Source: an uncultured Verrucomicrobiota bacterium (lineage in GTDB: Bacteria > Verrucomicrobiota > Verrucomicrobiia > Opitutales > Opitutaceae). From it: DNA of 64,000 nucleotides. Below, one piece after another: positions 1 through 10,185 of the stretch. How positions within the stretch are numbered: position 1 is the stretch's first letter; every line of letters begins with the position of its first letter. The translations under genes and the position numbers were made by a program. The notes under the pieces are model-generated. The model was not told where the DNA came from. It ran no database searches and worked only from the letters and a program-made list of their open reading frames with translations. The stretch lies in NCBI GenBank assembly GCA_903876795.1, contig CAIRBK010000080.1:29865-93864 (forward strand), read 5' to 3'.

Positions 1-708
1 GCGGAAGGCCTCGGGTGTGCCCTGAAATTGCATCCGGCCGGCATCGAGCAGCGCGACCTGGTCGCTGGCGACCAGCGCCTCGGGCAGGTCGTGCGTGACG
101 AGCACGGCGGTGAAGCCGAACTGGCGCTGGTATTTGACGATCATCTCAAAGACATGGTTGCGACGGATCGGGTCGAGACCGGCGGTCGGCTCGTCGAAGA
201 GCACGAGCTCGGGGCGGGTGACGATGGCGCGGGCCAGCGCGAGACGCTTCTGCATGCCGCCGGAGAGCTGGCTCGGGTAGCGGTCGCGGTGTTTATCGAG
301 GTCGAGCTGACGCAGCGCCTCCAGCGAACGCTCGCGGATCTCGCGGTTGGGTATCTGGGTGGTTTGCTCGAGCGGCAAGGCGACGTTTTCCAGGGCGGTG
401 AGCGAATCGAGCAGGGCGTTGCCCTGGAACAGGTAGCTGCAGCGGCGGCGGAATTCGGCGCGGGCGGCGGCGTTGGAGGCGTTGAGCGCGTGCCCGTCGA
501 AACAGATCTCGCCCGCGTCGGGGCGCACGATGCCGGCGAGGCACTTCAGGAAGACCGATTTGCCGGTGCCGCTCTTGCCGAGCACCGTGATCACGCTGCC
601 GCGCGGCACGGCGAGATCGATCCCCGCGAGCACGACATTGTCGCCGAAGCGTTTGTGGACGCCGCGGATGTCGAGGAACAGGTCGAGGTCGGGAGTTGGG
701 GCGCTCAC
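1..708 (-). CDS. mlaF: Mla-type ABC transporter ATP-binding protein (3' end off the window)
   Basis: ATPase of a phospholipid/organic-solvent ABC importer of the Mla family, expected at the cytoplasmic face of the inner membrane with the MlaE permease encoded just upstream. Reading from a GTG at 708, 236 codons are open to the window edge. Walker A GKSGTGKS is at residues 44-51, followed by the signature LSGGMQKR, Walker B LVLFDEPTAGLD with the family-typical PIRRN, and the H-loop VTHD. The GTG overlaps the mlaE stop codon in the sequence GTGA, so translation is probably coupled. Only the last few tens of residues are missing. The family assignment rests on these motifs and on the neighbour. 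Confidence 0.9.
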   Translation of the reverse strand, partial: MSAPTPDLDLFLDIRGVHKRFGDNVVLAGIDLAVPRGSVITVLGKSGTGKSVFLKCLAGIVRPDAGEICFDGHALNASNAAARAEFRRRCSYLFQGNALLDSLTALENVALPLEQTTQIPNREIRERSLEALRQLDLDKHRDRYPSQLSGGMQKRLALARAIVTRPELVLFDEPTAGLDPIRRNHVFEMIVKYQRQFGFTAVLVTHDLPEALVASDQVALLDAGRMQFQGTPEAFR

Positions 709-1490
709 GGTTTATGCACCAGCAGGGAGGTGATGATGTAGTCGGCCGCCAGCACCACGATGCTGGAGAGCACCACGGCTCGGGTGGTCGAGGCGCTCAC
801 GGCGCGGGCGCCGGTCGAGCCGCGGCGTCGGTGGGCGTTGAAGCCGTTGTAGGCACAGATCGCGATGGTGAGCAGGCCGAAGACGGCGGCCTTGGTGAAG
901 CATTCGAGCACATCCTCGGGTTGGACGGCGTTGTAAACCGCCGACCAGTAGACGCCGGATTGGAGGTTGAGGAGCACCGAGCCGGAGAGGTATCCACCAA
1001 ACAAGCCGACCAGCGAGAAAACCGCGGTCTGGATCGGAAAAACGAGCAACGCGGCGATGAAGCGCGGCGAAATCAGATAAGCGTGGGTGCTTGCGCCCAT
1101 CGTCTCAAGGGCGTCGATCTGCTCGCTGTTGCGCTGGATGCCGAGTTCGGCCGCAAGGGCCGAGCCGGCCTGTCCGACGAGCATCAGCGCGGCCAAAACC
1201 GGGGCCAGTTCGCGCACCAGCGTCAGGGAGACCAATGTGCCGAGCAGTCCCTCGGAACCAAAGCGGTTGAGCACATAAAAGCCCTGCAGGCCGAGCACCA
1301 GGCCGGTGAAGAGACCCACGATCACGATGACCGGCACGCAGCGCACGCCCTGTTCGTAAATCGCCCGGACGATGCGCCGGCCGATCTTGCGGGAGCCCAC
1401 GGCCGCCGTGAACGCACGGGACGAGAACAGGGCAAAATCGCCCAGTTCTTGGACCATGCGTAGCGTGTTCTGGCCGGTGACGCGGATCAT
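705..1490 (-). CDS. mlaE: MlaE-family ABC transporter permease
   Basis: A 261-residue integral membrane permease of the MlaE/YrbE family, which moves phospholipids between the outer and inner membranes with MlaF and an MCE-domain protein (MlaD, probably beyond the left edge). The order mlaE then mlaF on the minus strand is the usual one. Visible family traits are hydrophobic segments such as CVPVIVIVGLFTGLVLGLQG, the central LVRELAPVLAALMLVGQAG stretch, and the ALETMGAS motif. Length is normal for the family. It starts 145 bases from the uxaC stop and could be the first gene of its operon. Confidence 0.92.
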   Translation of the reverse strand: MIRVTGQNTLRMVQELGDFALFSSRAFTAAVGSRKIGRRIVRAIYEQGVRCVPVIVIVGLFTGLVLGLQGFYVLNRFGSEGLLGTLVSLTLVRELAPVLAALMLVGQAGSALAAELGIQRNSEQIDALETMGASTHAYLISPRFIAALLVFPIQTAVFSLVGLFGGYLSGSVLLNLQSGVYWSAVYNAVQPEDVLECFTKAAVFGLLTIAICAYNGFNAHRRRGSTGARAVSASTTRAVVLSSIVVLAADYIITSLLVHKP

Positions 1491-1634
1491 TAAAAGTGAT
1501 GACCTTAGTCATAAGCCCCTGCCATGCAAGGACGGGTTGGTCATTCTTTGGACGGAGTCTGCCCAGGGAACCTGGAAACGGGGCCCCGCCCACTCGCTCA
1601 TATCCCTCCTGAACAAACGGAAGCCGGTTAGAGA

Positions 1635-3062
1635 CTAGAACCGGCCGTGTTCCAGACCGAAGTAACCGGCGGCGTTGTCGTGGCAGATGTCGCGCACCAG
1701 CTTGCCGAGCGCGGTCTCGTCGGCGGGGATCAGGCCCGCCTCCACATCGGCTCCGAGCAGCGCGCAGAGGATGCGACGGAAATACTCGTGGCGCGGGTAA
1801 CTCAGGAAACTGCGCGAGTCGGTGAGCATGCCCACGAACTTCGACAAGAGGCCGAGTTGCGAGAGCGTGTTGATCTGCATCTCCATGCCGTCCTTCTGAT
1901 CGAGGAACCACCAGCCGCTGCCGAACTGGATTTTGCCGGCGACGGAGCCGTCCTGGAAGTTCCCGATCATCGTCGCGAACAGGTAGTTGTCGGCGGGGTT
2001 AAGGTTGTAGAGCACGACCTTGGGCAACTGGTTGTCGCGGTCGAGCGCGTCGAGGTAGCGCGACAGCGCGCGGGCCTGCGGGAAATCGCCGATCGAGTCC
2101 ACGCCGGCATCGGCCCCGAGGCGGGCGAGCAGGCGGCTGTTGTTGTTGCGCAGCGCGCCGAGGTGGAGCTGCTTCGTCCAGCCGCGTCGGGCATCGAGTC
2201 TGCCGAGATAAACCATCACATACCACACCCACTTGGCAGCCTGCTCGGGAGTGGCGGCGCGGCCACCGCGGGTTTGCGCAAAGATCGCGGTCGCCTCGGC
2301 CTCGGTGCAGTCGGCGTCGGGCAGGTTTTCCAAACCGTGGTCGGAGAGACGACCGCCCAGCGAATGGAAAAAGGCGTGGCGCCGGTCGAGGGCGTCGAGG
2401 AGCGCGGACAACGAATCGACGGCCAGACCGGCGCGGGCGGCGAGTTGATCGCACCATGCGTTGAACACGGAGGGCGCGGCCACGGCCATGAGTTTGTCGG
2501 CGCGGTAGGTCGGGTAGACGCGGGTCTTCAGTCCGCTCTTGGCGATGGCCACATGGTGCTCCAGCGAGTCGGCCGGGTCGTCGGTGGTGCAGACGACGGC
2601 GACTTTGTTGGCGGTGAGGATGCCGTGGGTGGAAAGCGCGGCGGTCGCCAGCTTGGCGTTGGCGAGGTCCCAGATTTTCGGGGCGTTGGCCTCGTTGATG
2701 AGCAGATCGATGCCGAAAAAGCGGCGCAGTTCGAGGTGCGACCAGTGGTGGAGCGGATTGCGCACGAGCTGAGGAACGACGCGGCAGTAGGCGAGGAACT
2801 TGTCGTAGTCGGAGGTGTTTTTGCCGGTGATGAGGTCCTCGTTGACGCCGGCGGAGCGGAGCGCGCGCCACTTGTAGTGGTCGCCGGCGAGCCAGATCTG
2901 CGCAAGGTTCTCGAACCGGCGGTCCGCCGCGATCTGATCGGGCGGCAGGTGGCAGTGGTAGTCGTAGATCGGCTGCGGCTTCGCGTAGGTGTGGTAGAGC
3001 AGGCGGGACCACTCGGTGGTCAGCAGGAAATCATCATGAAGAAAACCGGCGGCGACGGACAT
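1635..3062 (-). CDS. uxaC: Glucuronate isomerase
   Basis: A 475-residue uronate isomerase, converting D-glucuronate to D-fructuronate and D-galacturonate to D-tagaturonate in the cytoplasm. The metal-binding HxH of this amidohydrolase-like family is at residues 36-38 (YDYHCHLPP), followed by the conserved HYKWRALRSAGV region and the C-terminal DICHDNAAGYFG. Length is typical. It lies downstream of an isomerase/epimerase and a Gfo/Idh/MocA oxidoreductase on the same strand, separated by 134 bases holding an inverted repeat, which suggests a sugar-acid catabolic cluster. The divergent LacI-family gene at 5289 is the likely regulator (inference). Confidence 0.95.
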   Translation of the reverse strand: MSVAAGFLHDDFLLTTEWSRLLYHTYAKPQPIYDYHCHLPPDQIAADRRFENLAQIWLAGDHYKWRALRSAGVNEDLITGKNTSDYDKFLAYCRVVPQLVRNPLHHWSHLELRRFFGIDLLINEANAPKIWDLANAKLATAALSTHGILTANKVAVVCTTDDPADSLEHHVAIAKSGLKTRVYPTYRADKLMAVAAPSVFNAWCDQLAARAGLAVDSLSALLDALDRRHAFFHSLGGRLSDHGLENLPDADCTEAEATAIFAQTRGGRAATPEQAAKWVWYVMVYLGRLDARRGWTKQLHLGALRNNNSRLLARLGADAGVDSIGDFPQARALSRYLDALDRDNQLPKVVLYNLNPADNYLFATMIGNFQDGSVAGKIQFGSGWWFLDQKDGMEMQINTLSQLGLLSKFVGMLTDSRSFLSYPRHEYFRRILCALLGADVEAGLIPADETALGKLVRDICHDNAAGYFGLEHGRF

Positions 3063-3077
3063 GGGAGGGGAGAACTA

Positions 3078-3185
3078 CCAACATCCAACACTCAACATCC
3101 AACGCCGAAGCAAATCTTGCCTCGATGTTGGATATTGGGCGGTGAAAGTTGGACGTTGAGTGTTGGATGTTGAGTGTTGGACGTT
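3078..3185. repeat. CA/GT-rich inverted repeat between uxaC and the isomerase gene
   Basis: The left part (3078-3103) is built of AACATCCAAC and ACTCAACATCC units. The right part (3148-3185) carries the complementary GTTGGATGTTGAGTGTTGGA units. Bases 3084-3103 are a perfect 20-base reverse complement of 3162-3181, so the RNA could form a long hairpin. Translations give LNIQHSTSN- or MLSVGC-like peptides that I recognise from intergenic repeats of Verrucomicrobia and some other phyla. No gene is likely inside it. Confidence 0.8.
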
Positions 3186-3196
3186 CCTCGTCGGCT

Positions 3197-3970
3197 TCAG
3201 CCGACGAGGTTGGCCTTGATGTAGTCGAGGCTCTGCTTGATGGAGACAAACGGATCGCCGGGGCAGGAGTCCTGCTCGACGATGAACCACTCGCAGCCGC
3301 CGGCCTCGGCTTCGGCGATGATGCGCTTGAACGGCAGGGTGCCCGCGCCGATTTCACAGAAGGACGGCTCGCCGCCGGCGGAGACCTTGTAGTCCTTGAG
3401 ATGGATAAAAGGCTGGCGGCCCTTCAGGCGGCGCACCCAATCGACCACATCGCCGCCGCCGCGCTGCACCCAGAAGGTATCGAGCTCGGCGACGACGTTC
3501 TCGGGCGAAGTCTCGGCGAACACGCGTTCCAGGAAGGCGGGGCCGCCGGCGGCACGGTAGAATTCGTTGGCGTGATTGTGGTAGCCGAGCTTCAGACCGG
3601 CGGCGCGGAACTTGGCGCCGGCGGCGTCGAGCTTTTTGATGAGCGTGTTGATGTGCTCGGGATTGTCGAAGTCGATGCCCGACGGATACGGATAGGCGGT
3701 GAGCCTGGTGCCGAGAGCCTGGAGACGGGCGATCACCTTTTCGGGTTCGTCGAGTATGGTCGGGCCGTGCTCATGCGTGGCGCAGATGGTGAGCCCCTCG
3801 GCCTTGCAGAGGGCGACAATCTCGGACTCGGGAATCGGCCCGACGCCGCTGATCTGCACCGCAGTGTAGCCGATCTCGCGCACCTTCTTCAGGGTGACGG
3901 CTAAATCGGCGGCGGTTTTGCAAAAATCGCGGAGGGTGTAGAGCTGGATGGCGACCTGGGAGAGTTTCAT
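3197..3970 (-). CDS. Sugar phosphate isomerase/epimerase (AP-endonuclease-2 TIM barrel)
   Basis: A 257-residue TIM-barrel protein of the xylose-isomerase-like/AP endonuclease 2 superfamily. It begins with QLYTLRDFC and carries the family's metal-site segments GYHNHANEF, VAELDTFWV and FIHLKDY. Such proteins isomerise or epimerise keto-sugars, inositol derivatives or sugar acids; the substrate cannot be read from sequence. It lies 60 bases downstream of the Gfo/Idh/MocA gene and upstream of uxaC, so a role in the same catabolic route is likely. The ATG start is supported by its position and normal length. Confidence 0.85.
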   Translation of the reverse strand: MKLSQVAIQLYTLRDFCKTAADLAVTLKKVREIGYTAVQISGVGPIPESEIVALCKAEGLTICATHEHGPTILDEPEKVIARLQALGTRLTAYPYPSGIDFDNPEHINTLIKKLDAAGAKFRAAGLKLGYHNHANEFYRAAGGPAFLERVFAETSPENVVAELDTFWVQRGGGDVVDWVRRLKGRQPFIHLKDYKVSAGGEPSFCEIGAGTLPFKRIIAEAEAGGCEWFIVEQDSCPGDPFVSIKQSLDYIKANLVG

Positions 3971-4030
3971 GGTGGGGTTGTTTTTCGTGCTTGGCCCTTG
4001 GCGTTTGGAAAGAACCGCCCGGCGGGGCGC

Positions 4031-5197
4031 TTATTTGCCGAAGGATTTGGCGAAATCGACCGGGGCGGATTCTTTGACAACCTTCTTTGTGCCCTTTTTG
4101 CCGGACTCGGCGATCTTGGCCTTGAGCAAGCGCTCGTATTTCTTGCCGTCGATCGGGAGCGTGACGGGCTTTTGGTTCCAGGCGGAGAGCAGCATCGCGT
4201 TGGCCAATTCAACCGAGTGAATGCCCTCGGGCGCAGGGGCGAGGAGCTTGGCGCCGTCGAGGATGGCGTCGGTGAAATTCTGCAACACCTCGTTGTGCTG
4301 GCCGCCGTGACCGTTGGCGGGGATGACCACATCCCAGGTGGCGGGATTGGCGAATGCGTGCGGCGTGGTGCGAGAGAATTCGCCCATCGGCACCTCGTTG
4401 CGGGTGTAGCTGATCTTGTCGTTTTCATAGACCAGCTTGCCGCGCTCGGCGGTGATCTCGAGACGGTTGGTCCCTGGCGACTCGCCGGTGGAAGTGATGA
4501 AGACGCCGGTCGCGCCGTTGGCGAAAGTCATGGTCGCGGTTACGTCGTCCTCAACCTCGATCTCGTGGTATCGGCCGAAGGCGCAATTGGCGGAGAGCGT
4601 CACCGGCAGGCCGAACATCCACTGGAAGAGGTCGAGATTGTGCGGGCACTGGTTGAGCAGCACGCCGCCGCCTTCGCCGGCCCAGGTCGCGCGCCAGCCG
4701 CCGGAGGCATAGTAGGCGTGGGTGCGAAACCAATTGGTGATGATCCAATTCACCCGGCGGATTTCACCGAGTTCGCCACTGCGGATGAGGTCGCGGATTT
4801 TTTGATAATAGCGATCGGTGCGCTGGTTGAACATCGCGGCGAAGACCTGCTTCTTTTCTCGACCCTGATAGGCGGCGATGAGGCGCTCGCAATCGGCGCG
4901 GTGAACGGAAATCGGTTTCTCCACCATGACGTGCAGGCCGGCCTTGAGTGCGGCGATTCCAATCGTGGTGTGGTCGTAGTGAGGCGTGGCAACGAGGATG
5001 GCGTCGATGAGGCCGGAGGCGATCAACTCGGCGGCTGAAGCAAAGCCCTTCACTTGGGGGACGCGGGTGAGCTTGGCGGGATCGATATCCGCTACGGCGG
5101 AGAGCTCGAGACGGCTGATTTTACCGGAGAGAATTTGCTGGGCGTGGGAATAGCCCATGTTGCCGAGACCAACGATGCCGATGCGGACTTTGTTCAT
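4031..5197 (-). CDS. Gfo/Idh/MocA family NAD(P)-dependent oxidoreductase
   Basis: A 388-residue sugar dehydrogenase-type oxidoreductase. The Rossmann motif GIVGLGNMG lies at the N-terminus, the conserved MVEKPISVH (EKP) follows about residue 95, and CPHNLDLFQWMFG is the substrate-site segment. The frame stays open upstream, but the ATG at 5197 starts immediately before the Rossmann strand and is preferred. A Lys-rich stretch lies near the C-terminus. It is probably the first gene of the uronate cluster (then the isomerase and uxaC), 91 bases from the divergent regulator. The specific sugar is not determinable. Confidence 0.9.
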   Translation of the reverse strand: MNKVRIGIVGLGNMGYSHAQQILSGKISRLELSAVADIDPAKLTRVPQVKGFASAAELIASGLIDAILVATPHYDHTTIGIAALKAGLHVMVEKPISVHRADCERLIAAYQGREKKQVFAAMFNQRTDRYYQKIRDLIRSGELGEIRRVNWIITNWFRTHAYYASGGWRATWAGEGGGVLLNQCPHNLDLFQWMFGLPVTLSANCAFGRYHEIEVEDDVTATMTFANGATGVFITSTGESPGTNRLEITAERGKLVYENDKISYTRNEVPMGEFSRTTPHAFANPATWDVVIPANGHGGQHNEVLQNFTDAILDGAKLLAPAPEGIHSVELANAMLLSAWNQKPVTLPIDGKKYERLLKAKIAESGKKGTKKVVKESAPVDFAKSFGK

Positions 5198-5288
5198 AAT
5201 GGGAAGGGGATGGACCGGGGGAGCGGATGCATGTGTATCGAAAATCTTGCCTTGGCGTTCGCGACGGCGAGTATCTGCAAACAATTTC

Positions 5289-6389
5289 ATGGCCGACCCC
5301 ATTCCCGCCATCCCCGCCCGGATCACCCTGAAGCAAGTCGCCGCCGAAGCCGGCGTGCATGTGTCCACGGCTTGGCGCGCACTCAAGAACGACACCTACG
5401 TCGATCCGGTGAAGCGCGCCCACATCCGCACGATCGCCAAGCGCCTGGGCTATGTGCCGGATCCAATGCTGACCGCGCTCAGCCACTACCGGCGCAAGCA
5501 ACACACGCCGGCTTACCGCTCGACGTTCGCCTGGGTGCACACTTTTCCAGAAAAGCACGGCTGGCAGGAGGCCGTACACCTAAGGGCGTACCACGAAGGC
5601 GCGACGGCGTTCGCCGCCTCGATGGGCTATAAACTGGAGGAGTTTTGGCTGTCGGAGCCCGGCCTTAATCCCAAACGCGCCCGTGAAGTGCTGCTCGCCC
5701 GCAACATCCGCGGCCTGATCTTTTGTCCGCAACCGGCGGCGAAGATGGAGCTCAAGCTGCCGGTCGAGGCGTTTGCGGGCGTGGCCATCGGCTACTCGGT
5801 GGAGTCGCCCCGCCTGCACGTCGTGGCCAACCACCAGCACAGCTCCACCCTCACCTGCCTGCGGGAGTTGTGCCTGAAGGGGCACAGCCGCATCGGCATG
5901 GTCAGCGCGTCGGAGACGCTGCGCCGAGCCGAGCACAATTTCGAATCGCCCTACTGCCTGTTCCGCGATGCGCAGGCCGAGGATAAACGGATACCTCTCT
6001 TCATGATCGAAGGTCGCGACGAGCCGGCGGTTGTGAGTCCGTGGCGCGAGCGTTTTCTCGCTTGGGTGGAACAATACCGGCCCACCGCGATCATCTCGAC
6101 GGTATCGGAAGTGAAAATGTGGCTGGAGGCGGCGGGCCACGACGTGCCGGGTGACATCAGCATCGTGACACTGTCGCGGATTTTCGATCCCGAGTGGTCG
6201 GGCATCGACCAGCAGGAAAAGGAAATCGGCACCCGCGCGGTCGAGCTGTTGATCAGCCTGTTCCAGTCGGGCGAACGCGGCGTGCCGGCGACGCCGCTCC
6301 GGTTGCTGATCGAGGGCCGCTGGATCGACGCAGGCACGGCAAAAAAAATCGGCCCGCCCGTGACCGATCTGCTCAAGCGGATGGGCTGA
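5289..6389 (+). CDS. LacI-family transcriptional regulator
   Basis: A 366-residue DNA-binding regulator. Residues 12-34 form the LacI helix-turn-helix (ITLKQVAAEAGVHVSTAWRA), followed by the hinge-like IAKRLGYVPDPML. The rest is a periplasmic-binding-like effector domain, including the late segment LSRIFDPEWSGIDQ. The start at 5289 is chosen over upstream in-frame ATGs because the helix-turn-helix then begins about ten residues in. It is divergent from the Gfo/Idh-isomerase-uxaC genes across 91 bases and presumably controls them; I could not identify a convincing operator there. Confidence 0.9.
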   Translation: MADPIPAIPARITLKQVAAEAGVHVSTAWRALKNDTYVDPVKRAHIRTIAKRLGYVPDPMLTALSHYRRKQHTPAYRSTFAWVHTFPEKHGWQEAVHLRAYHEGATAFAASMGYKLEEFWLSEPGLNPKRAREVLLARNIRGLIFCPQPAAKMELKLPVEAFAGVAIGYSVESPRLHVVANHQHSSTLTCLRELCLKGHSRIGMVSASETLRRAEHNFESPYCLFRDAQAEDKRIPLFMIEGRDEPAVVSPWRERFLAWVEQYRPTAIISTVSEVKMWLEAAGHDVPGDISIVTLSRIFDPEWSGIDQQEKEIGTRAVELLISLFQSGERGVPATPLRLLIEGRWIDAGTAKKIGPPVTDLLKRMG

Positions 6390-6406
6390 GGGGCCGTTTA
6401 CGGAGG

Positions 6407-6470
6407 CTGTAGGGTCAACGCGGTACGCAAGACATGCTCACGCCGCTCATCGCCTGAAACAGGCTCCTAC
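6407..6470. repeat. REP-like intergenic element
   Basis: Between the regulator and argG, read on the minus strand, GTAGGAGCCTGTTTCAGGCG (6451-6470) contains the small hairpin GCCTG-TTT-CAGGC (6452-6464), and the stretch ends near CCCTACAG (6407-6414). This resembles the GTAGGAGCCTG-type repetitive extragenic elements seen in several bacterial phyla. Only one copy is present here, so the assignment is tentative. Confidence 0.4.
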
Positions 6471-6481
6471 CTCACGGACGC

Positions 6482-6511
6482 AAAAAGGCGCGTCCACACG
6501 GGACGCGCCTT
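6482..6511 (-). terminator. Rho-independent terminator of argG
   Basis: An 11-bp perfect stem (6485-6495 with 6501-6511, AAGGCGCGTCC/GGACGCGCCTT) with a five-base loop, followed on the minus strand by a T run (A's at 6482-6486). It stands about 35 bases after the argG stop and closes the argDFG transcript. Confidence 0.85.
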
Positions 6512-6545
6512 GAGTTAAAGACAGCGGCCGCCGCCTCTGCGTTGC

Positions 6546-7772
<1,227 letters not shown>

Positions 7773-7810
7773 AGGTATGATGGAAAGACGGGGAGGCGGG
7801 ACGGGCGGAA

Positions 7811-8761
7811 TCAGGCGCGAGCCTGACCGGCGGCCAGCGTGGCCATGATGGCCTTCTGGACGTGGAGTCGGTTTTCCGCCTGGTCGAAGATGATGGAGCG
7901 CGGGTTGTCCAGGACCTCTTGGCCAACCTCCTCGCCGGAGTGGGCCGGCAGACAGTGCATAAACCAGGCGTCGGGCTTGGCGGCGGAGAAGACGCGTCCG
8001 GTGACGGCATAGGGCGACATCTGGATGATGCGCTGCTTGGTCTCCTCTTCCTTGCCCATGCTCACCCACACGTCCGTGTAAACCACATCGGCGTCCTTGA
8101 CCGCCTCAAGTGGATCGGTGGTGAAGTGGTAGCTCTTGGCGAAACCTTCCCGCTTGAGGAGGGCGTCGATCCCGGGACCCGGCTCGAAACCCTTGGGACC
8201 GGCGAGCGAAATCTCCATCCCGAAGAGCGCGGCGCCTAGGATCCAGGAGTTGGCCATGTTGCAGGCGGTGTCGCCCAGGAAGGCGATCTTGCGGCCTTTG
8301 AGGGAGCCGAGCAGATCTCCGCCCTTGGGAGCCCAGCGCTCGGCCAGAGTAAAGGCGTCGGTGTAAATCTGACACGGATGCAGGAAATCGGTGAGGGCGT
8401 TGATGACCGGGATCGTGCCGCTGGCGGCAAGGCGCTCGACCTCGCTGTGCTCGTAAGTGCGCACGATCAAGCCGTGCACGAAACGCGAAAGCACCTTGGC
8501 GGTGTCCTCGACGGACTCGCCGCGCCCGAGTTGGATGTCGTTCTTGTTGAGGAAAAGGGGATTGCCGCCCAGTTCGTGCACGCCGACCTCGAAGGAGACG
8601 CGGGTGCGGGTGGAAGACTTCGAAAAGATGAGCGCCCAAGTCTGGTGCGCGAGCACGGGCGGAGTATGACGGCCGCGCTTGGCCTTGAGCTCCCTGGCCA
8701 ACGCAAAGACCTCCGCCACCTCGTGGGACTTGAAGTCCGTTTCCTTGAGAAAGTGCTTCAT
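7811..8761 (-). CDS. argF: Ornithine carbamoyltransferase
   Basis: A 316-residue enzyme that carbamoylates ornithine to citrulline. The carbamoyl-phosphate site SKSSTRTR is at residues 47-54. The second conserved element DFLHPCQ and the ornithine-site [11 protein letters not shown] near the C-terminus are intact. It sits between argD (69 bases upstream) and argG (38 bases downstream), so all three are probably cotranscribed for arginine biosynthesis. The catabolic isozyme cannot be excluded from motifs, but the context is anabolic. Confidence 0.97.
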   Translation of the reverse strand: MKHFLKETDFKSHEVAEVFALARELKAKRGRHTPPVLAHQTWALIFSKSSTRTRVSFEVGVHELGGNPLFLNKNDIQLGRGESVEDTAKVLSRFVHGLIVRTYEHSEVERLAASGTIPVINALTDFLHPCQIYTDAFTLAERWAPKGGDLLGSLKGRKIAFLGDTACNMANSWILGAALFGMEISLAGPKGFEPGPGIDALLKREGFAKSYHFTTDPLEAVKDADVVYTDVWVSMGKEEETKQRIIQMSPYAVTGRVFSAAKPDAWFMHCLPAHSGEEVGQEVLDNPRSIIFDQAENRLHVQKAIMATLAAGQARA

Positions 8762-8830
8762 GGAAAAAAGAAGCGCAAATCCCTAAGTCCTCGGCTTCAC
8801 CGCTACGAGTGCAAAATAAAGACTGCGTCG

Positions 8831-10051
8831 TTACCTTTTCGAGACGAGCACCGCCCGGATGATCTCCACGGAACGCGCCAGCTCGTCGGCGGTGGCCGTG
8901 AGCGGTGGCAACAGGCGGATGACGTTCCCGCCGGCCGAAGGCACCAGGAGTCCCGCCTCGCGCAGCGCCGCGACGCAGGGCAACGGATCGCCGGCGAGTT
9001 GGAGACCCACCATGAAGCCGCGCCCGCGCACGCCGAGCAACTGGGCCGGGAAATCGTCCGCCAACGCCTTGAGGGCCGCGATCCAGGGAACGCTTGCGGA
9101 GGTGACATGATCGAGCAGCTTGCCGCGTTCGATGACATCCAGCACGGCGAGGCCCGCCGCGCAGGCCAGAGGGGTGCCGCCAAACGTGGTGCCGTGCATG
9201 CCCGGCTGGAAGAGATCGGCCGCTTTCTCGCCGACCCAGATGGCGCCGATCGGGAAACCACCGCCAAGACCCTTGGCCATGCCGATGGCATCGGGCCGCA
9301 CGCCGGCATGCTCAAAGGCGAAAAATTTACCCGTCCGCCCGATGCCGCACTGCACCTCGTCGAGTATGAGCAGCAGGTTGTGCCGGTTGCAGAGCTGGCG
9401 CAGGCCGAAAAGGAACTCGGGCGTTGCCGGATGCACGCCGCCCTCGCCCTGGATCGTCTCGACAAAAATCGCGGCCGTCTGGTCGTCGATCAGCGCCTCG
9501 AAGGAAGCGAGGTCGTTGAGTTCACCAAAAGCGAAGCCCGGCACCAGCGGGCGAAAACCCTTCTGGATTTTCTCCTGCGGGGTGGCGCTCATCCCGCCGA
9601 AAGTGCGGCCGTGAAACGCGCTCTTGGCGCAAATGACCTTGTAGCAGACGCCTTCCTGGCCTCCGGCCTTGGTGGCTCCGTGCAGACGGGCGAGCTTGAG
9701 CAGGCCCTCGTTGGCCTCGGCCCCGCTGTTGCAAAAGAACACCCGGCCGGGTCCGGCGTGGCCCACGAGGCGGCGGGCGAGTTCGCCCTGGTTGGGATTG
9801 CGGAAGAGGTTGCTCGTGTGGATGAGTTCGCCGGCCTGCCGTTGCAGGGCCGCCACCCAGTGGGGATGGCAATGACCAAGAGCGCTCACCGCGATGCCAG
9901 ACGTGAAATCGAGATACTTGCCGCCCTGATCGTCCCACACGACCGAGCCGGAGCCGCGCACAAGCGTAAGCGCGGGACGACCGTAGTTTTTTAGAACATA
10001 CGAATCGTAGAGTTCAGCGGTGGTGGTGCGAGTGATTTCCGAAAGGCCCAT
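8831..10051 (-). CDS. argD: Acetylornithine aminotransferase
   Basis: A 406-residue class III PLP-dependent aminotransferase, converting N-acetylglutamate semialdehyde to N-acetylornithine. The cofactor region DEVQCGIGRTGKFFAFEH and the Schiff-base segment AIGMAKGLGGGFPIGA (the Lys binds PLP) are present, with the N-terminal FTSGIAVSALGHCHP typical of this subfamily. It is the first gene of argD-argF-argG. The same fold serves succinyldiaminopimelate and ornithine transamination; the operon supports argD. Confidence 0.94.
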   Translation of the reverse strand: MGLSEITRTTTAELYDSYVLKNYGRPALTLVRGSGSVVWDDQGGKYLDFTSGIAVSALGHCHPHWVAALQRQAGELIHTSNLFRNPNQGELARRLVGHAGPGRVFFCNSGAEANEGLLKLARLHGATKAGGQEGVCYKVICAKSAFHGRTFGGMSATPQEKIQKGFRPLVPGFAFGELNDLASFEALIDDQTAAIFVETIQGEGGVHPATPEFLFGLRQLCNRHNLLLILDEVQCGIGRTGKFFAFEHAGVRPDAIGMAKGLGGGFPIGAIWVGEKAADLFQPGMHGTTFGGTPLACAAGLAVLDVIERGKLLDHVTSASVPWIAALKALADDFPAQLLGVRGRGFMVGLQLAGDPLPCVAALREAGLLVPSAGGNVIRLLPPLTATADELARSVEIIRAVLVSKR

Positions 10052-10185
10052 GGATCCCAGACTGAAAAAAGTTTCCCGCAGGTAGCAACGGTCTTTCGGA
10101 GGAATTACGGGACTTCCACCAGCACCGGCGAGAGGAAATAGGCGGCTCGGCCGCCCGCCCCAAACGGAACGCGGCCCCGCAGGGC

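Noticed and set aside
28..741. Open frame on the plus strand opposite mlaF
   Set aside because: It is the mirror of a GC-rich coding strand. The minus strand encodes a full set of ABC ATPase motifs, and the plus translation has no family features.
1647..3173. 508-codon open frame on the plus strand
   Set aside because: Antisense to uxaC, Val/Gly/Glu-rich without motifs. The uxaC strand carries conserved motifs throughout.
5198..5288. LacI-type operator between the regulator and the Gfo/Idh gene
   Set aside because: Only a short ATGCAT palindrome is seen; too weak to call without other copies.
8378..9994. 538-codon open frame on the plus strand
   Set aside because: Antisense to argF and argD; composition is that of a shadow frame.
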